DNA of 64,000 nt from Candidatus Poribacteria bacterium (GCA_028821605.1 JAPPFM010000040.1:1-64000); one strand, 5' to 3'; positions 1-9,202 are shown, counted from the first letter of the stretch. Notes: generated by a model not told the origin, from the sequence alone. Program-made: numbers and translations.

Positions 1-177
1 GGACAGTGGACGGCGACCACGAAACCGTGTTCGGATTGCGGACATAAAAACGATACCCTTTCTCTCTCTGATAGGCAGTGGGCATGCCCCGAATGTGGTT
101 CACACCACGATAGGGACGTAAACGCTGCAATAAACATCTTGAGGGCTGCCTTGGGTCCCTCTGTGGAGACTGCCTAA
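1..177 (+). CDS. tnpB: IS200/IS605-family TnpB (OrfB), 3' end only
   Basis: This is the last 58 codons of a TnpB-type RNA-guided nuclease encoded by an IS200/IS605-family element; the rest lies upstream of the window. The frame is open from base 1 and ends at TAA 175-177. It shows the zinc ribbon as two CxxC pairs (CSDC and CPEC, 16 residues between the pairs), followed directly by DRDVNAAINI, the third RuvC motif with its catalytic Asp. That order is diagnostic of the TnpB C terminus. The element's right-end hairpin lies about 40 bp downstream. Whether the missing part is intact or a tnpA partner exists cannot be seen here. Confidence 0.93.
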   Translation, partial: GQWTATTKPCSDCGHKNDTLSLSDRQWACPECGSHHDRDVNAAINILRAALGPSVETA

Positions 178-180
178 GAC

Positions 181-246
181 GTTTCCTCGGAAACGCTGCG
201 GTCTACGAAGCACAAGCCCCACGCTTTAGCGTGTGGGTGCCTTGAC
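181..246 (+). mobile_element. IS200/IS605 right end with hairpins (possible omega-RNA 3' part)
   Basis: Just after the tnpB stop lie a perfect 6-bp hairpin (181-194, GTTTCC/GGAAAC) and an imperfect hairpin at 217-237 (CCCACGC, loop TTTA, GCGTGTGGG with a 2-nt bulge). A subterminal hairpin of this kind is the usual right end recognised by TnpA in the family. In described TnpB systems the guide RNA scaffold comes from this same stretch and the guide is read from flanking DNA just beyond the end. The exact cleavage point, somewhere near 240-250, is inferred. Confidence 0.6.
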
Positions 247-276
247 TTAAATTCGGTAGGATAGCGAGGTTCTGCT

Positions 277-936
277 ATGTATAATACCAACGGATCTTCC
301 GAATTAACGAAGCTGATATTCAAGAATTCGGCGAACGAAGAAAAACTCAAACAACTTCTGATTTCTAACTATTCGGAAGCCGATCTTACTGCTTATCTTC
401 GTAGCAAGGATCCGTTGCTTGGACGCGCTGCGGGATTTGCACTTCGGTTGATTGGGAGTCCAGAAGTAATTCCTGCATTGGTGGAAGCTCTCAAAGATGC
501 TGACCGTGGGACGCGTTTCAACGCTGAATACGCGTTGTGGGAAATCTGGTCACACTCTGGTGATGACGCTGTTGACGCGATGCTTGAAGATGGAAAAAAC
601 TTACTCAAAAATGAGGCGTATCAGCAAGCCGTTGAATGCTTTACCACCGTAATTGAGACAAATCCGGATTTCGCTGAGGGGTATAATCAACGCGCAATCG
701 CTTATTTCATGCTTGAGGAATGGAGTCAATCCATCCGTGATTGCAAACGGACGGTCGCCCTTAACCCGAATCACTTCGGTGCGTTCGCCGGAATGGGACA
801 TGTTTATGTCAGACTCGGTAAGCTTGACGAGGCACTTGAGGCATACAAGCAAGCGTTGGTTATCAACCCAAATCTTATCTCTATTGCTGAAGCGGTTTTG
901 CGACTCCGGGACCAGATAGAAGGCAAGCGAGGTTAG
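277..936 (+). CDS. HEAT-repeat plus TPR protein
   Basis: A 219-residue soluble protein of unknown specific role, probably a protein-interaction scaffold. Residues about 45-95 form a PBS/HEAT-type repeat (KDPLLGRAAGFALRLIGSPE then VIPALVEALKDADRGTR). Residues about 105-205 form three tetratricopeptide repeats with the usual spacing of Ala, Tyr and Pro (AVECFTTVIETNPDFAEGY, QSIRDCKRTVALNPNH, EALEAYKQALVINPNL). There is no signal peptide. The next gene starts 3 nt after the stop, so the two are likely co-transcribed and this may assist the membrane protein. The start at 277 is preceded by GCGAGGTTCTGCT, a modest ribosome site. Confidence 0.85.
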   Translation: MYNTNGSSELTKLIFKNSANEEKLKQLLISNYSEADLTAYLRSKDPLLGRAAGFALRLIGSPEVIPALVEALKDADRGTRFNAEYALWEIWSHSGDDAVDAMLEDGKNLLKNEAYQQAVECFTTVIETNPDFAEGYNQRAIAYFMLEEWSQSIRDCKRTVALNPNHFGAFAGMGHVYVRLGKLDEALEAYKQALVINPNLISIAEAVLRLRDQIEGKRG

Positions 937-939
937 TAT

Positions 940-1725
940 ATGGATACGGCCATGAGCAATCGAAACGACTTTCTAAAGACACTTGCGATTTGGCTTATCA
1001 TCCCAAGTTTCTTGCTCTTGCCGATCTATCAATTGTTGACGCGAGTGAAACTCGGTTTGCCGATAGAGTGTCTCTTCATGGCGCAAGTGTTCGTTGTGCT
1101 TTTCGTATCACCCTATCTGGCTGCTCGATTGATTCGTTCTGACTTTCTCAGCACTGGTTCGACTTCTACGTCATCGTTGCTTGCACTCAGTCCTATCTCT
1201 TCTTCGGGTGGGTGGCTGTTGAGATTACTCGTGCTGAGTCAGGTCCCGCTGTTATGCTGGGTGTTTTTATCAACAGGTGTCGCTTTGTTCGTTATGGATG
1301 TCCCATTCGTAAAAGCGTTACAGATGTTCGTTATATTGGGAATCTATAGTTTGTCAGCGGGTGCTGTTGGAATGTGCGGCGCGCAGGTCTTCCGAGATGC
1401 ATTCTTTGGCGCAGAGGTTGCTACCTTTTTGTGGTGTGTTTTGATTGGGGGTGCGTTTCTGCTCACTCCTTTAGGACGTTATGTGAATAATCTCCAACCC
1501 TTTATTCCACCCGTCTTGCACCTGAACCCGCTTATCGCTGTGTGCTGTATCTTTGGTTCGGATATCTTTAGAAATCCGCTGCTCTACGAACTAACACTTG
1601 TTCCGTCGTATGATTATAGGTATCCAAACCCGTGGTATCTTGTAGGGGTATGGCAGATAGTGATTGGTGCGTGCTGTTTTTTAGGGGCGTGGCAGATCGG
1701 TAGATCCCGTAGGTTCGCTGTATAA
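940..1725 (+). CDS. polytopic membrane protein, ABC-2 permease-like
   Basis: A 261-residue integral membrane protein. Hydrophobic segments lie near residues 12-30, 45-65, 90-120, 125-150, 155-178 and 235-255, about six in all, and the C terminus is basic (GRSRRFAV). The pattern of a short cytosolic N terminus and six spans resembles ABC-2 permease subunits, but no diagnostic motif is present and no ATPase gene lies beside it. The gene starts 3 nt after the HEAT/TPR gene, behind GCGAGG, so the pair probably forms one transcript. An internal ATG at 952 is a possible alternative start. Confidence 0.7.
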   Translation: MDTAMSNRNDFLKTLAIWLIIPSFLLLPIYQLLTRVKLGLPIECLFMAQVFVVLFVSPYLAARLIRSDFLSTGSTSTSSLLALSPISSSGGWLLRLLVLSQVPLLCWVFLSTGVALFVMDVPFVKALQMFVILGIYSLSAGAVGMCGAQVFRDAFFGAEVATFLWCVLIGGAFLLTPLGRYVNNLQPFIPPVLHLNPLIAVCCIFGSDIFRNPLLYELTLVPSYDYRYPNPWYLVGVWQIVIGACCFLGAWQIGRSRRFAV

Positions 1726-1800
1726 TAAAGAGGCAGGACTTATACAAATTGAGAAGATATCGGATATTCAGACGCAAAAATCGATAATTTCCGTATTTAA

Positions 1801-1830
1801 ACCCCCTAAATCCCCCTTATCAGGGGGACT
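1801..1830 (+). repeat. CCCCCT/AGGGGG intergenic hairpin repeat
   Basis: The intergenic gap holds CCCCCTAAA followed by a perfect stem (1812-1817 CCCCCT, 1822-1827 AGGGGG, loop TATC). The sequence style matches short palindromic interspersed repeats seen in several phyla, notably cyanobacteria as I recall. It sits between the membrane protein and the mutase gene and could stabilise or end the upstream transcript, although no T-run follows. Confidence 0.5.
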
Positions 1831-1866
1831 TTAAGAGGGAATGCGTAAGTCCTAAAAGAGGATGAC

Positions 1867-3261
1867 ATGAGCAAATCAGAAAAACCGATTATTAGTGTTT
1901 CAGGTGTTCGTGGAGAGGTTGGCGTTTCGCTTGATGTTCGTGTCATTACGCAATTCGCAATGGCTTTCGGTACCTTTGTTGGGGGTCGAACGGTCGTCGT
2001 TGGGAGAGATTCTCGCACCTCAAGTCCGGCACTCCGACACGCAGTCCTTTCCGGACTTTTCGCCACAGGGTGTCACGTCATTGACGTGGGACTCTGCCCG
2101 ACACCGACGGTCCTCCTAATGGCAAAGGCACTGAACGCACAGGGGAGTGTTACCATCACAGCTAGTCATAATCCGGTTGAATGGAATGGCATTGAATTTG
2201 CGTCCGCTTCGGGGAACCTCCTGACACAGTCGGAACGCGATGAATTGATGCGGATTTATGAAACAGAGGATTTTACACTTGCCCCTTGGAATGAACAGGG
2301 AACACTTGAAACTCACGAAGCGGCAACGGCATATCACTTGGAACGGATTTTGTGTTCCCCTTGGCTCACACCGGAATCAATTCAAAAGGCTGGGTTGAAG
2401 GTCGTCATTGACTGCGGAAACGGTGCTGGCAGCGCCATAAGTCCGTCGCTCTTACGGAAACTCGGTTGTCGGGTTGTTGAACTTAATTGTGTCGCGGATG
2501 GACACTTCCGCCGTCCTGCTGAACCTACACCTGAGGCGTTAGATGAACTGTGTGAAACGGTTCGCGCCTCTAAGGCAGATATTGGTTTTGCTCACGATGG
2601 CGATGCTGACCGGCTTGTCGTTGTTACCGAACGTGGCGTTCCGTTGAGTGGTGAATGGACACTTGCCTTTGTGGTTGATTTTATCCTGACCCAAACGAAG
2701 GGGGACATCGTTGCGACGGTATCAACGAGTCGAATGTTGGACGATATTGCCGCAAAACACGACATCGCACTTCATCGCACGAAGGTGGGTGTCGGTTGGG
2801 TGGTTGAGAAAATGCATGCGGTCAATGCCGTTATCGGTGGTGAAGGCACCGGGGGTGTTATCTATCCGAATATCCACTACACGACCGATGGGATCGCCTC
2901 TATTGCTGCCATTGCGCAACACCTTGTCGAATTTGGTGGCACAGTAACAGAGCTTGTAGACAGTATGCCGCACTACCAGATGTGTCAAAAGAAATTGGAA
3001 ATCCCATCGCAAGAACACGCAACGCGCCTTGTGGATCTCGCGTTGAAAGGTTATGAAGAGAAAGATGCTACGGGAGTGGAACCTCTGCTTGAGCTAACGG
3101 ACGGGGTCAAACGGGTCTGGGATGACCGATGGGTGAATATCCGTCCGTCCGGGACGGAGCCGGTCATCCGAGTTTTTAGCGAGGCACCAACTTTTGCAGA
3201 GGCGGAGCAATTGTGTGATGAAACGCTTGAAACGCTGAGGATGTTAATGAAACAAATTTAG
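1867..3261 (+). CDS. glmM: phosphohexomutase, probable phosphoglucosamine mutase
   Basis: A 464-residue alpha-D-phosphohexomutase. All four family signatures are visible: the active serine loop TASHNPVEWNG (about residues 98-108), the metal site DGDADR (about 244-249), the sugar-binding loop GEGTGGVIYP (about 326-335) and the phosphate-binding loop RPSGTEPVIRV (about 425-435). Members isomerise glucosamine-, glucose- or mannose-phosphates. The N terminus reads ISVSGVRGEVG instead of the FGTDGIRG of typical GlmM, so a PMM/PGM role is possible. I favour GlmM because yvcK/glmR, tied to UDP-GlcNAc control, follows 199 nt downstream. GAGG lies 6 nt before the ATG. Confidence 0.85.
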   Translation: MSKSEKPIISVSGVRGEVGVSLDVRVITQFAMAFGTFVGGRTVVVGRDSRTSSPALRHAVLSGLFATGCHVIDVGLCPTPTVLLMAKALNAQGSVTITASHNPVEWNGIEFASASGNLLTQSERDELMRIYETEDFTLAPWNEQGTLETHEAATAYHLERILCSPWLTPESIQKAGLKVVIDCGNGAGSAISPSLLRKLGCRVVELNCVADGHFRRPAEPTPEALDELCETVRASKADIGFAHDGDADRLVVVTERGVPLSGEWTLAFVVDFILTQTKGDIVATVSTSRMLDDIAAKHDIALHRTKVGVGWVVEKMHAVNAVIGGEGTGGVIYPNIHYTTDGIASIAAIAQHLVEFGGTVTELVDSMPHYQMCQKKLEIPSQEHATRLVDLALKGYEEKDATGVEPLLELTDGVKRVWDDRWVNIRPSGTEPVIRVFSEAPTFAEAEQLCDETLETLRMLMKQI

Positions 3262-3460
3262 TATTAGATGCGTTATCTATTATGGTGTGTTGTCCAGCCT
3301 TTTTTCTGACTATTAGCTCTGGGCACCATTGCTTTTTATGACACGCGGTTTCAGTTGATGTCAACTGCCGCTAACGTATCATCTGAAATTAATCAGAAAC
3401 CATCGTGAAACGAAGTGGAACGATGACCAGAGTCAATAGTTTAAAAAATTTGGAGAAATT

Positions 3461-4705
3461 ATGGCTTTGAAACTTGCCTGCATCGGAGGCGGAAGTGGTT
3501 TATCCGCTTTACTTAGCGGAATTAAGCACCATGCCGATCTGGAGGTAGGTAAAGATAGTATTATTGATTTGGATAGTTTGGCGGCAATTGTTACCGTTTC
3601 TGATGATGGCGGGAGCTCGGGACGGCTCATTGAAGAATTTGACATGCTGCCTCCGGGGGATATTCGTAGACTGCTGTTTACGCTATCCGATGCTGATGAA
3701 CTCGCAGGGCTTTTTGAACACCGCTTTTCAAGCAATGGTGAACTCGGTGGGCATACCGTCGGTAATCTTCTGCTAACAGCGTTGACAGAAAAATTTGAGG
3801 GAAACTTTCCGAAAGCGATTCAAGCGGCATCACGGTTACTCGCAGTTCGTGGGCAGATTATCCCTGTTACATTGGATTATACTGTCTTATGTGCAGAACT
3901 CGCGGATGGTGAGATTGTTCGAGGCGAATCCACTATACCCGTGAGGGAAAATCGTGAACCGATCAAGCGTGTCTTCTTTGAACAGCGCGAGAATGGAAAG
4001 ACGCATCATTTGTCCGATGAGACCTATGAATGCCAAGCGCATGAAGGGGCTATAGAGGCACTGATGAATGCCGATGTAATTATCATCGGTCCCGGTAGCC
4101 TTTACACCAGCATCATGCCAAATTTGGTTATCAAGGGTATCGTCGAAACGATTCAGCGTTCAGATGCCATTAAAATCTACGTCTGTAACGTTATGACGCA
4201 ACCGGGTGAAACCGACGGTTACGCTGTTACGGATCATGTCAACGCTATCTTGGACCACGCGAAGATCCCTTTACACTACGTCGTTGCTAACAACCAGCCT
4301 GCCCCAACGGAGATCATGCAAGAATACGTTCGTAAGGAATTGGTTTCTCAGCTGACTCGGATTCGTTCGCTTGCTGAGGAAGGGATTTCGATGCTCTATG
4401 AAGATACCGAACATCTTATGGATGTGTTGAACCTTGCGAAAGACATTTCTTCACTGTCTGTTGAGACAATGCAGGTCGCAGATGCTTCAAAAGTGCAGGT
4501 CTCTTATAATCATGAACAGGAGAATCTGGAAGCCAAAGGGATCTCTGTTGTTGAAGCGGACCTCATTCGGGATATGGTTGTCACTGAATTTGGGACATGG
4601 TTGGGCGGCGTTCAAATGAACGTTATCCGCCACGACCCCGAAAAGTTGGTCCGCTCTCTGGTTAAGATCTTTAGGGACCACCCGAAACTTCAAGAATCTG
4701 TCTAA
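3461..4705 (+). CDS. yvcK: YvcK/GlmR-family UDP-GlcNAc-binding regulator
   Basis: A 414-residue member of the CofD/YvcK Rossmann-like family. The N terminus carries GGGSGLSALLSGIK (about residues 8-21), then VTVSDDGGSSGRLIEEF and PPGDIRRLL, the typical YvcK order. HTVGNLLLTAL follows near residue 97, and IIIGPGSLYTSIMPNL near 208. In Bacillus subtilis and Listeria the protein binds UDP-GlcNAc and tunes carbon flow into peptidoglycan precursors. It is somewhat longer than the usual 310-330 residues because of extra segments in the second half. GGAGA lies 8 nt before the ATG. The 199-nt gap from the mutase gene has no clear terminator, so co-transcription is possible. Confidence 0.93.
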   Translation: MALKLACIGGGSGLSALLSGIKHHADLEVGKDSIIDLDSLAAIVTVSDDGGSSGRLIEEFDMLPPGDIRRLLFTLSDADELAGLFEHRFSSNGELGGHTVGNLLLTALTEKFEGNFPKAIQAASRLLAVRGQIIPVTLDYTVLCAELADGEIVRGESTIPVRENREPIKRVFFEQRENGKTHHLSDETYECQAHEGAIEALMNADVIIIGPGSLYTSIMPNLVIKGIVETIQRSDAIKIYVCNVMTQPGETDGYAVTDHVNAILDHAKIPLHYVVANNQPAPTEIMQEYVRKELVSQLTRIRSLAEEGISMLYEDTEHLMDVLNLAKDISSLSVETMQVADASKVQVSYNHEQENLEAKGISVVEADLIRDMVVTEFGTWLGGVQMNVIRHDPEKLVRSLVKIFRDHPKLQESV

Positions 4706-4726
4706 GGAAAGTTCGTAACCTTCGAT

Positions 4727-4945
4727 TTAGCGTTTTGGACCCTTAGAAGGGGTGGTGCCTTTGGCAGCGATCTGGTCGGCGAATGTATCACAAACCTGAG
4801 ACAAATTATCAATGAAAAGTTCCCAACGAAATTCATCTTGGCGCGCTTTCGCTATTGCGATACATAAAGCCGTTTCATATAAGGATAGACGACTCTTGCG
4901 TGCATCTAAGGATGGACGATTCTTACGTACATCAGTGGATTTCAT
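4727..4945 (-). CDS. small hypothetical protein, 72 aa
   Basis: A short basic protein I do not recognise. The supporting evidence is a good ribosome site (AAAGGGG, about 8 nt before the ATG) and a complete frame. Its first 25 residues hold an imperfect internal duplication (RKNRPSLDA then RKSRLSLYE), which at DNA level is two copies of a unit of about 27 bp. The remainder looks helical (ETALCIAIAKARQDEFRWEL). It faces yvcK tail to tail, 21 nt apart. Four-helix 23S-rRNA-IVP-like proteins have similar composition, but I cannot assign it. Confidence 0.5.
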   Translation of the reverse strand: MKSTDVRKNRPSLDARKSRLSLYETALCIAIAKARQDEFRWELFIDNLSQVCDTFADQIAAKGTTPSKGPKR

Positions 4946-5371
4946 AGCTGTTACCCCTTTCTGAGTTTATGATAATAGGATGTATATATTTCCCAACATA
5001 CGCTTAAACGGAGGCTTTAGGAAAAAGGTTACACTTGTTTTTCAAAAAACTATAATTCTAACTTCGTAGCCTAATAAACACGGCATCTTAGGGACCTTTT
5101 TACAAGGTTCTTTCTTTTTTTTTAAACAGTGTGTTGCAAGAACCGTGCCACCTCTACAAATACCCAAATAGTAAATATTATGGCGAAAAAATCTTGAATA
5201 ACACGCGTTTGTGCCTATTTTTTACGCGGTGTCGCGACTTAAACAAACACCGGAAAAGTTGAAAATTAAAGAACCCTGTTATCCTATAGATACAACTTAA
5301 TGGCAAAAAGGTTGCATTTTTTTCAGAATTTTTCAGATAGTTGTCTGAATCAGGATTTGCAGGATTAGAGC

Positions 5372-5491
5372 AGTCAGCAAGAGTCGGGAATCGGAATTCC
5401 CTCCTACAGAGAGGCAGAATGATTTTGGAATAGTCAGCAAGAGTCGGGAATCGGAATTCCCTCCTACAGAGGAGCAAAATGGTTTTGGAAT
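5372..5491. repeat. two tandem 60-bp units containing the GTCGGGAATCGGAATTCCC repeat
   Basis: The 4946-5639 gap has no gene I can support. It holds two nearly identical 60-bp units (5372-5431 and 5432-5491). Each contains GTCGGGAATCGGAATTCCC followed by TCCTACAGA. The same core, reverse complemented and diverged, recurs at 39159-39185, 39203-39229 and 49284-49310, so it is a dispersed family and not a CRISPR. A fragment of a second family (TTGTCTGAATCAGGATTTGCAGGATT) lies just before, at 5341-5366. The stretch 4990-5300 is AT-rich with no signal I can name. Confidence 0.8.
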
Positions 5492-5506
5492 AGCGGACTG
5501 GAAATC

Positions 5507-5535
5507 TTGACTTTATCACATTTTGAGGGTATAAT
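5507..5535 (+). promoter_or_regulatory. sigma70-like promoter of glnS-gltX
   Basis: TTGACT (5507-5512), a 17-nt spacer, then a perfect TATAAT (5530-5535). Transcription should begin near 5542, giving a leader of about 98 nt before glnS. No T-box features (no tRNA-pairing AGGGTGG-type motif) were seen in the leader. Confidence 0.8.
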
Positions 5536-5639
5536 TGTTAACAAGATATTCCAACCCCTATAGATGACCGCTGCATGTGAGTGGAGGTCTCTGTAACACG
5601 CCCGAAATAGGACATATATGGTTAATTACGGTATAAAAT

Positions 5640-7355
5640 ATGAAGCATTCAGATCCCCCTGCAAAAGAAGATACGAATAATCCGACTGACACAAACTTCA
5701 TCCGCCAAGAGATTGATAAGGATCTTGAAGCCAACAGATATGACGGTCGCGTGCATACGCGATTCCCTCCAGAACCGAGTGGATACCTCCATATAGGACA
5801 CGCCAAGGCTATCTGCATTAGTTTCGGCATTTCCGAGGATTATGGTGGACTTTACAATTTGCGGTTTGACGACAGCAACCCGATCACAGAAGAGAGTGAA
5901 TACGTAGAAGCGATTAAGCGGGATGTCCACTGGCTCGGATTTGATTGGAAAGAGCGGGAATATCACGCTTCGGATTATTTTGAGACGCTCTACGAGTATG
6001 CTGTCAAACTCGTAGAGAAAGGAAAGGCGTACGTCTGCGATCTAACACCGGAGGAAACACGAACTTATCGTGGGACCTTGGTCGAACCCGGGAAAAATAG
6101 TCCTTATCGGGACCGATCGGTTGAAGAGAATCTGACGTTGTTCCAAGGAATGCGCGACGGTGAGTTTCCAGACGGTTCGCGCACACTTCGCGCTAAAATT
6201 GATATGTCAAGCCCAAATTTAAACATGCGGGATCCCGTAATGTATCGCATCTTGCGTTCACACCACCATCGTCATGGCGACAAATGGTGCATCTATCCGA
6301 CCTACGATTTCACGCATGGACAATCCGATTCAATTGAGGGGATAACGCATTCGTTATGTGATGTCCAGTTTGAGGACCACCGTCCCCTCTACGATTGGTT
6401 TTTAGAGGAACTGGAAATTTATCAGCCTCGCCAAATTGAATTTGCCCGTTTGAATCTTACTTATACCGTCCTCGGTAAGCGGAACCTTCGGATGTTGGTG
6501 CAAGGTGGGCACGTCAGCGGTTGGGATGATCCAAGAATGCCGACACTCTCTGGAATGCGTCGCCGTGGATATACACCTGAATCTATCCGAGATTTTTGCA
6601 ACCGTATCGGTGTGTCAAAAGCTGATAATCTCATTGAGATGGGGCAGCTTGAGTATTCTATCCGCAACGATCTGAATCGCCGGGCACCACGTGTTATGGC
6701 AATTCTCAATCCGGTGAAGGTGATTATCGACAACTACCCGGAGGGTCAGGTCGAAATGCTTGACGCTGAAAATAACCCGGAAGATGAAAACGCAGGGATG
6801 CGGCAAGTCCCGTTTTCGCGAGAAATCTACATTGAGCGTGAGGATTTCATGGAGGATCCGCCACGGAAATTCTTCAGATTGGCACCCGGGCGAGAGGTGA
6901 GGCTTAAGCACGCCTATTATGTGCAGTGTGAACGGGTCGTTAAAGACGAAAACACCGGTGAGATCGTTGAGATTCACTGTACTTATGATCCAGAAACACG
7001 CGGTGGTTGGTCGGAAGATGGGCGCAAGGTCCGAGGCACATTACATTGGGTGTCTGCTGAACACGCTGTTGATGCTGAGGTGCGTCTCTATGAGCCCCTC
7101 TTTACAGAACGTGAACCGGAAAGTGCGGCAGAGGGCGCAGATTGGATGCAATTCCTCAATCCGAACTCTTTAGAGGTGCTAAATAACTGCAAGGTTGAAC
7201 CGAGTCTCGCTGACGCACCGCCTGAAAGCCGGTATCAGTTCCTGAGAATGGGATATTTTTGCGTAGATTCAGATACAACATCAGAGAAGTTGGTATTCAA
7301 TCGCACAGTACCGCTGAGGGATAGCTGGGCGAAGATTCAAAGAGGACAGAAATGA
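5640..7355 (+). CDS. glnS: glutaminyl-tRNA synthetase
   Basis: A 571-residue class Ib aminoacyl-tRNA synthetase that charges tRNA-Gln directly; E. coli GlnRS is 554 residues. The catalytic HIGH box is perfect ([19 protein letters not shown] at residues 51-54), followed by NLRFDDSNP. The second ATP loop reads [11 protein letters not shown] where E. coli has VMSKRKL, keeping only the KR core. [20 protein letters not shown] and the two C-terminal beta-barrel regions ([12 protein letters not shown]) are typical. gltX starts inside its stop codon (ATGA overlap), so the two are translationally coupled. The ribosome site is weak. Having GlnRS means Gln-tRNA need not be made through GatCAB. Confidence 0.96.
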   Translation: MKHSDPPAKEDTNNPTDTNFIRQEIDKDLEANRYDGRVHTRFPPEPSGYLHIGHAKAICISFGISEDYGGLYNLRFDDSNPITEESEYVEAIKRDVHWLGFDWKEREYHASDYFETLYEYAVKLVEKGKAYVCDLTPEETRTYRGTLVEPGKNSPYRDRSVEENLTLFQGMRDGEFPDGSRTLRAKIDMSSPNLNMRDPVMYRILRSHHHRHGDKWCIYPTYDFTHGQSDSIEGITHSLCDVQFEDHRPLYDWFLEELEIYQPRQIEFARLNLTYTVLGKRNLRMLVQGGHVSGWDDPRMPTLSGMRRRGYTPESIRDFCNRIGVSKADNLIEMGQLEYSIRNDLNRRAPRVMAILNPVKVIIDNYPEGQVEMLDAENNPEDENAGMRQVPFSREIYIEREDFMEDPPRKFFRLAPGREVRLKHAYYVQCERVVKDENTGEIVEIHCTYDPETRGGWSEDGRKVRGTLHWVSAEHAVDAEVRLYEPLFTEREPESAAEGADWMQFLNPNSLEVLNNCKVEPSLADAPPESRYQFLRMGYFCVDSDTTSEKLVFNRTVPLRDSWAKIQRGQK

Positions 7356-8830
7356 ACGACACACCAAGCAGGACATCGGTTTCCGCTGTGAAAGATCAAA
7401 TCCGGGTTCGGATGGCACCGTCACCGACCGGTTACTTACACATCGGAGGCGCGCGAACGGCTCTGTTTAATTGGCTGTTTGCTAAACACCACAACGGCAA
7501 CTTCATCCTTCGTATCGACGATACGGACACGGCACGTTCCACTGATGCGTCCATGCACGAGATTTACGATGCGCTGAAGTGGTTGGGCATTAATTGGGAC
7601 GAGCAATATGTCCAGTCAGAACGGAAAAGCATCTACGAGGGGTACGTCGAGCAATTGCTTGAAAGTGGCAATGCATATCACTGTTATTGCACACCTGAAG
7701 AGCTGGAAGAGATCCGCGCGCAGGCTCGTGCCGATAAGCAGACCCGTTCCTACGATGGAAGGCATCGGCACCTGACATCGGAAGACGTAGAACGCTTTGT
7801 CGCCGAGGGCAGAAAGCCGGCCGTGCGCATAAAGATGCCTGACACACCGATCCTTGTTGAGGACATCGTACTCGGTTCACGCAGTATCGATCCCGATACC
7901 TTAGAAGACGAAGTGATCGTCCGTTCAAACGGGATGCCGAACTACAATCTCACCTCAATTATCGACGATGCGGAGATGCAGATAACACACGTGATTCGGG
8001 GAACAGAGCATCTGAATAACACACCGAAGCAGATTGCGATTGCGAATGCCCTCGGTTTAGCGGTACCACAGTTTGCACATATTCCATTGGTGCTGGATAG
8101 TGGTGGCAGGAAAATGAGCAAACGTCATCACGGTGATCTCGTCGCTGTGAACCGCTACCGTGAGCAGGGGTATTTGCCTGAAGCGGTGCTGAACTTCGTT
8201 GTCCGGCTCGGCTGGTCCTACGACGACAAGCAGGAAATCTTTTCCGTTGATGAACTCATCGAAAAATTTGATCTTGCGCGGGTTGGGAAGAGTGGCAGTG
8301 TCTTTGATATTAAGAAACTGGAGTGGCTCAATTCCCACTATATTAATCAACTCGATGTGGCGGCACGGACGGATGCTGTAATCCCGTTCTGGCAGGAAGA
8401 GGGTTTATTGGATTCGACCAAGGATCGCGACTGGCTGGAGAGTATTGTAGAAGCAGTGGGAGAACGTCTCACAACGCTACAGGACATTATCCCTCAGACT
8501 CGCTATTTCTTTACGGATGAATTCGAGTATGAACCGAAATCGGTCAAGAAATGGTGGGGAAATTCAGAAGAAAAGAGAAATAATACGCGAAACATTCTGA
8601 CGAATGTTTCACAGATTGTAGAAGAGATTCCTACGTTTGACATAGAAACGATTGAAGCGGCAATTTGGAAGTATACAGATGAGAACAACATCAAACGCGT
8701 CGCGGCGATGCAGGCGTTGCGGATCGCGCTGACGGGGACATCGTTCGGACCGAGTCTCTTTGATATTGTTGTGCTGCTCGGCAGAAACGAAGTTTTAAAG
8801 CGGATCCCAAAGGCGATAGCGCATCTATAA
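7352..8830 (+). CDS. gltX: glutamyl-tRNA synthetase
   Basis: A 492-residue GluRS, close to the usual 470-500. The HIGH-type motif is [20 protein letters not shown] (about residues 21-40), and the KMSKS loop is KMSKRHHG (about 254-261). [11 protein letters not shown] and [13 protein letters not shown] are standard family segments, and the C terminus forms the helical anticodon-binding domain. It charges tRNA-Glu for protein synthesis and also supplies tetrapyrrole synthesis where that uses Glu-tRNA. The start codon overlaps the glnS stop by 4 nt, with AGAGGA just upstream inside glnS. This close glnS-gltX pairing is notable because the enzymes are paralogues. Confidence 0.97.
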   Translation: MNDTPSRTSVSAVKDQIRVRMAPSPTGYLHIGGARTALFNWLFAKHHNGNFILRIDDTDTARSTDASMHEIYDALKWLGINWDEQYVQSERKSIYEGYVEQLLESGNAYHCYCTPEELEEIRAQARADKQTRSYDGRHRHLTSEDVERFVAEGRKPAVRIKMPDTPILVEDIVLGSRSIDPDTLEDEVIVRSNGMPNYNLTSIIDDAEMQITHVIRGTEHLNNTPKQIAIANALGLAVPQFAHIPLVLDSGGRKMSKRHHGDLVAVNRYREQGYLPEAVLNFVVRLGWSYDDKQEIFSVDELIEKFDLARVGKSGSVFDIKKLEWLNSHYINQLDVAARTDAVIPFWQEEGLLDSTKDRDWLESIVEAVGERLTTLQDIIPQTRYFFTDEFEYEPKSVKKWWGNSEEKRNNTRNILTNVSQIVEEIPTFDIETIEAAIWKYTDENNIKRVAAMQALRIALTGTSFGPSLFDIVVLLGRNEVLKRIPKAIAHL

Positions 8831-8887
8831 GGTACTGCAGGATCCTCGGTGGAAATTGTTAGACGAGATCGCCTTAAACAGTAAACT

Positions 8888-9202
8888 ATGGTTCCCAAAA
8901 CAGAAGATACGCTGGATGTATCTACACTTGAATCACCTATCGCCTTTCATTCGCGCAGCAAAAGCAAATTGCAACCTTCTATCAAAACGTTATGCGATTT
9001 TATTGACACTATAAGCCAAAGCGAAACGCATATACCTATCCTATTGACAAAAACCGAATATGAGGAGCTCGCAGCACGGTTAGACGATTTGCTTGATATA
9101 GTAGGGGAGGGAGATCATCCCTTGGCTCCCTTGCTGCATTTCGTTGGTACGCTTATTAAAAATTATGAGGACGAATGTGTTCCAAGACTCATAGAACACT
9201 AA
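8888..9202 (+). CDS. small protein resembling the N terminus of HigA antitoxins, no HTH
   Basis: A 104-residue protein. Residues 48-100 (PILLTKTEYEELAARLDDLL, then EGDHPLAPLLHFVGTLIKNY and EDE) follow the pattern that begins many HigA-type antitoxins: TEAEYEAALARIEELMD, then EGDELELLVTLVEAYEDEHYP. The helix-turn-helix normally found after this segment is absent, because the gene stops 5 residues later. The first 45 residues are unlike any family I know. No toxin gene is adjacent. It may be a decayed or free-standing neutralising domain. The ribosome site is weak. The resemblance is by eye only. Confidence 0.5.
   Translation: MVPKTEDTLDVSTLESPIAFHSRSKSKLQPSIKTLCDFIDTISQSETHIPILLTKTEYEELAARLDDLLDIVGEGDHPLAPLLHFVGTLIKNYEDECVPRLIEH

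Noticed and set aside
5372-5491. Possible CRISPR array
   Set aside because: Only two tandem units without distinct spacers, and the core is dispersed elsewhere in the window; no cas genes.
5178-5519. 113-aa minus-strand open frame
   Set aside because: Its sequence is mostly the 60-bp tandem repeat read as protein (repeated CRREFRFPTLAD), with no ribosome site.
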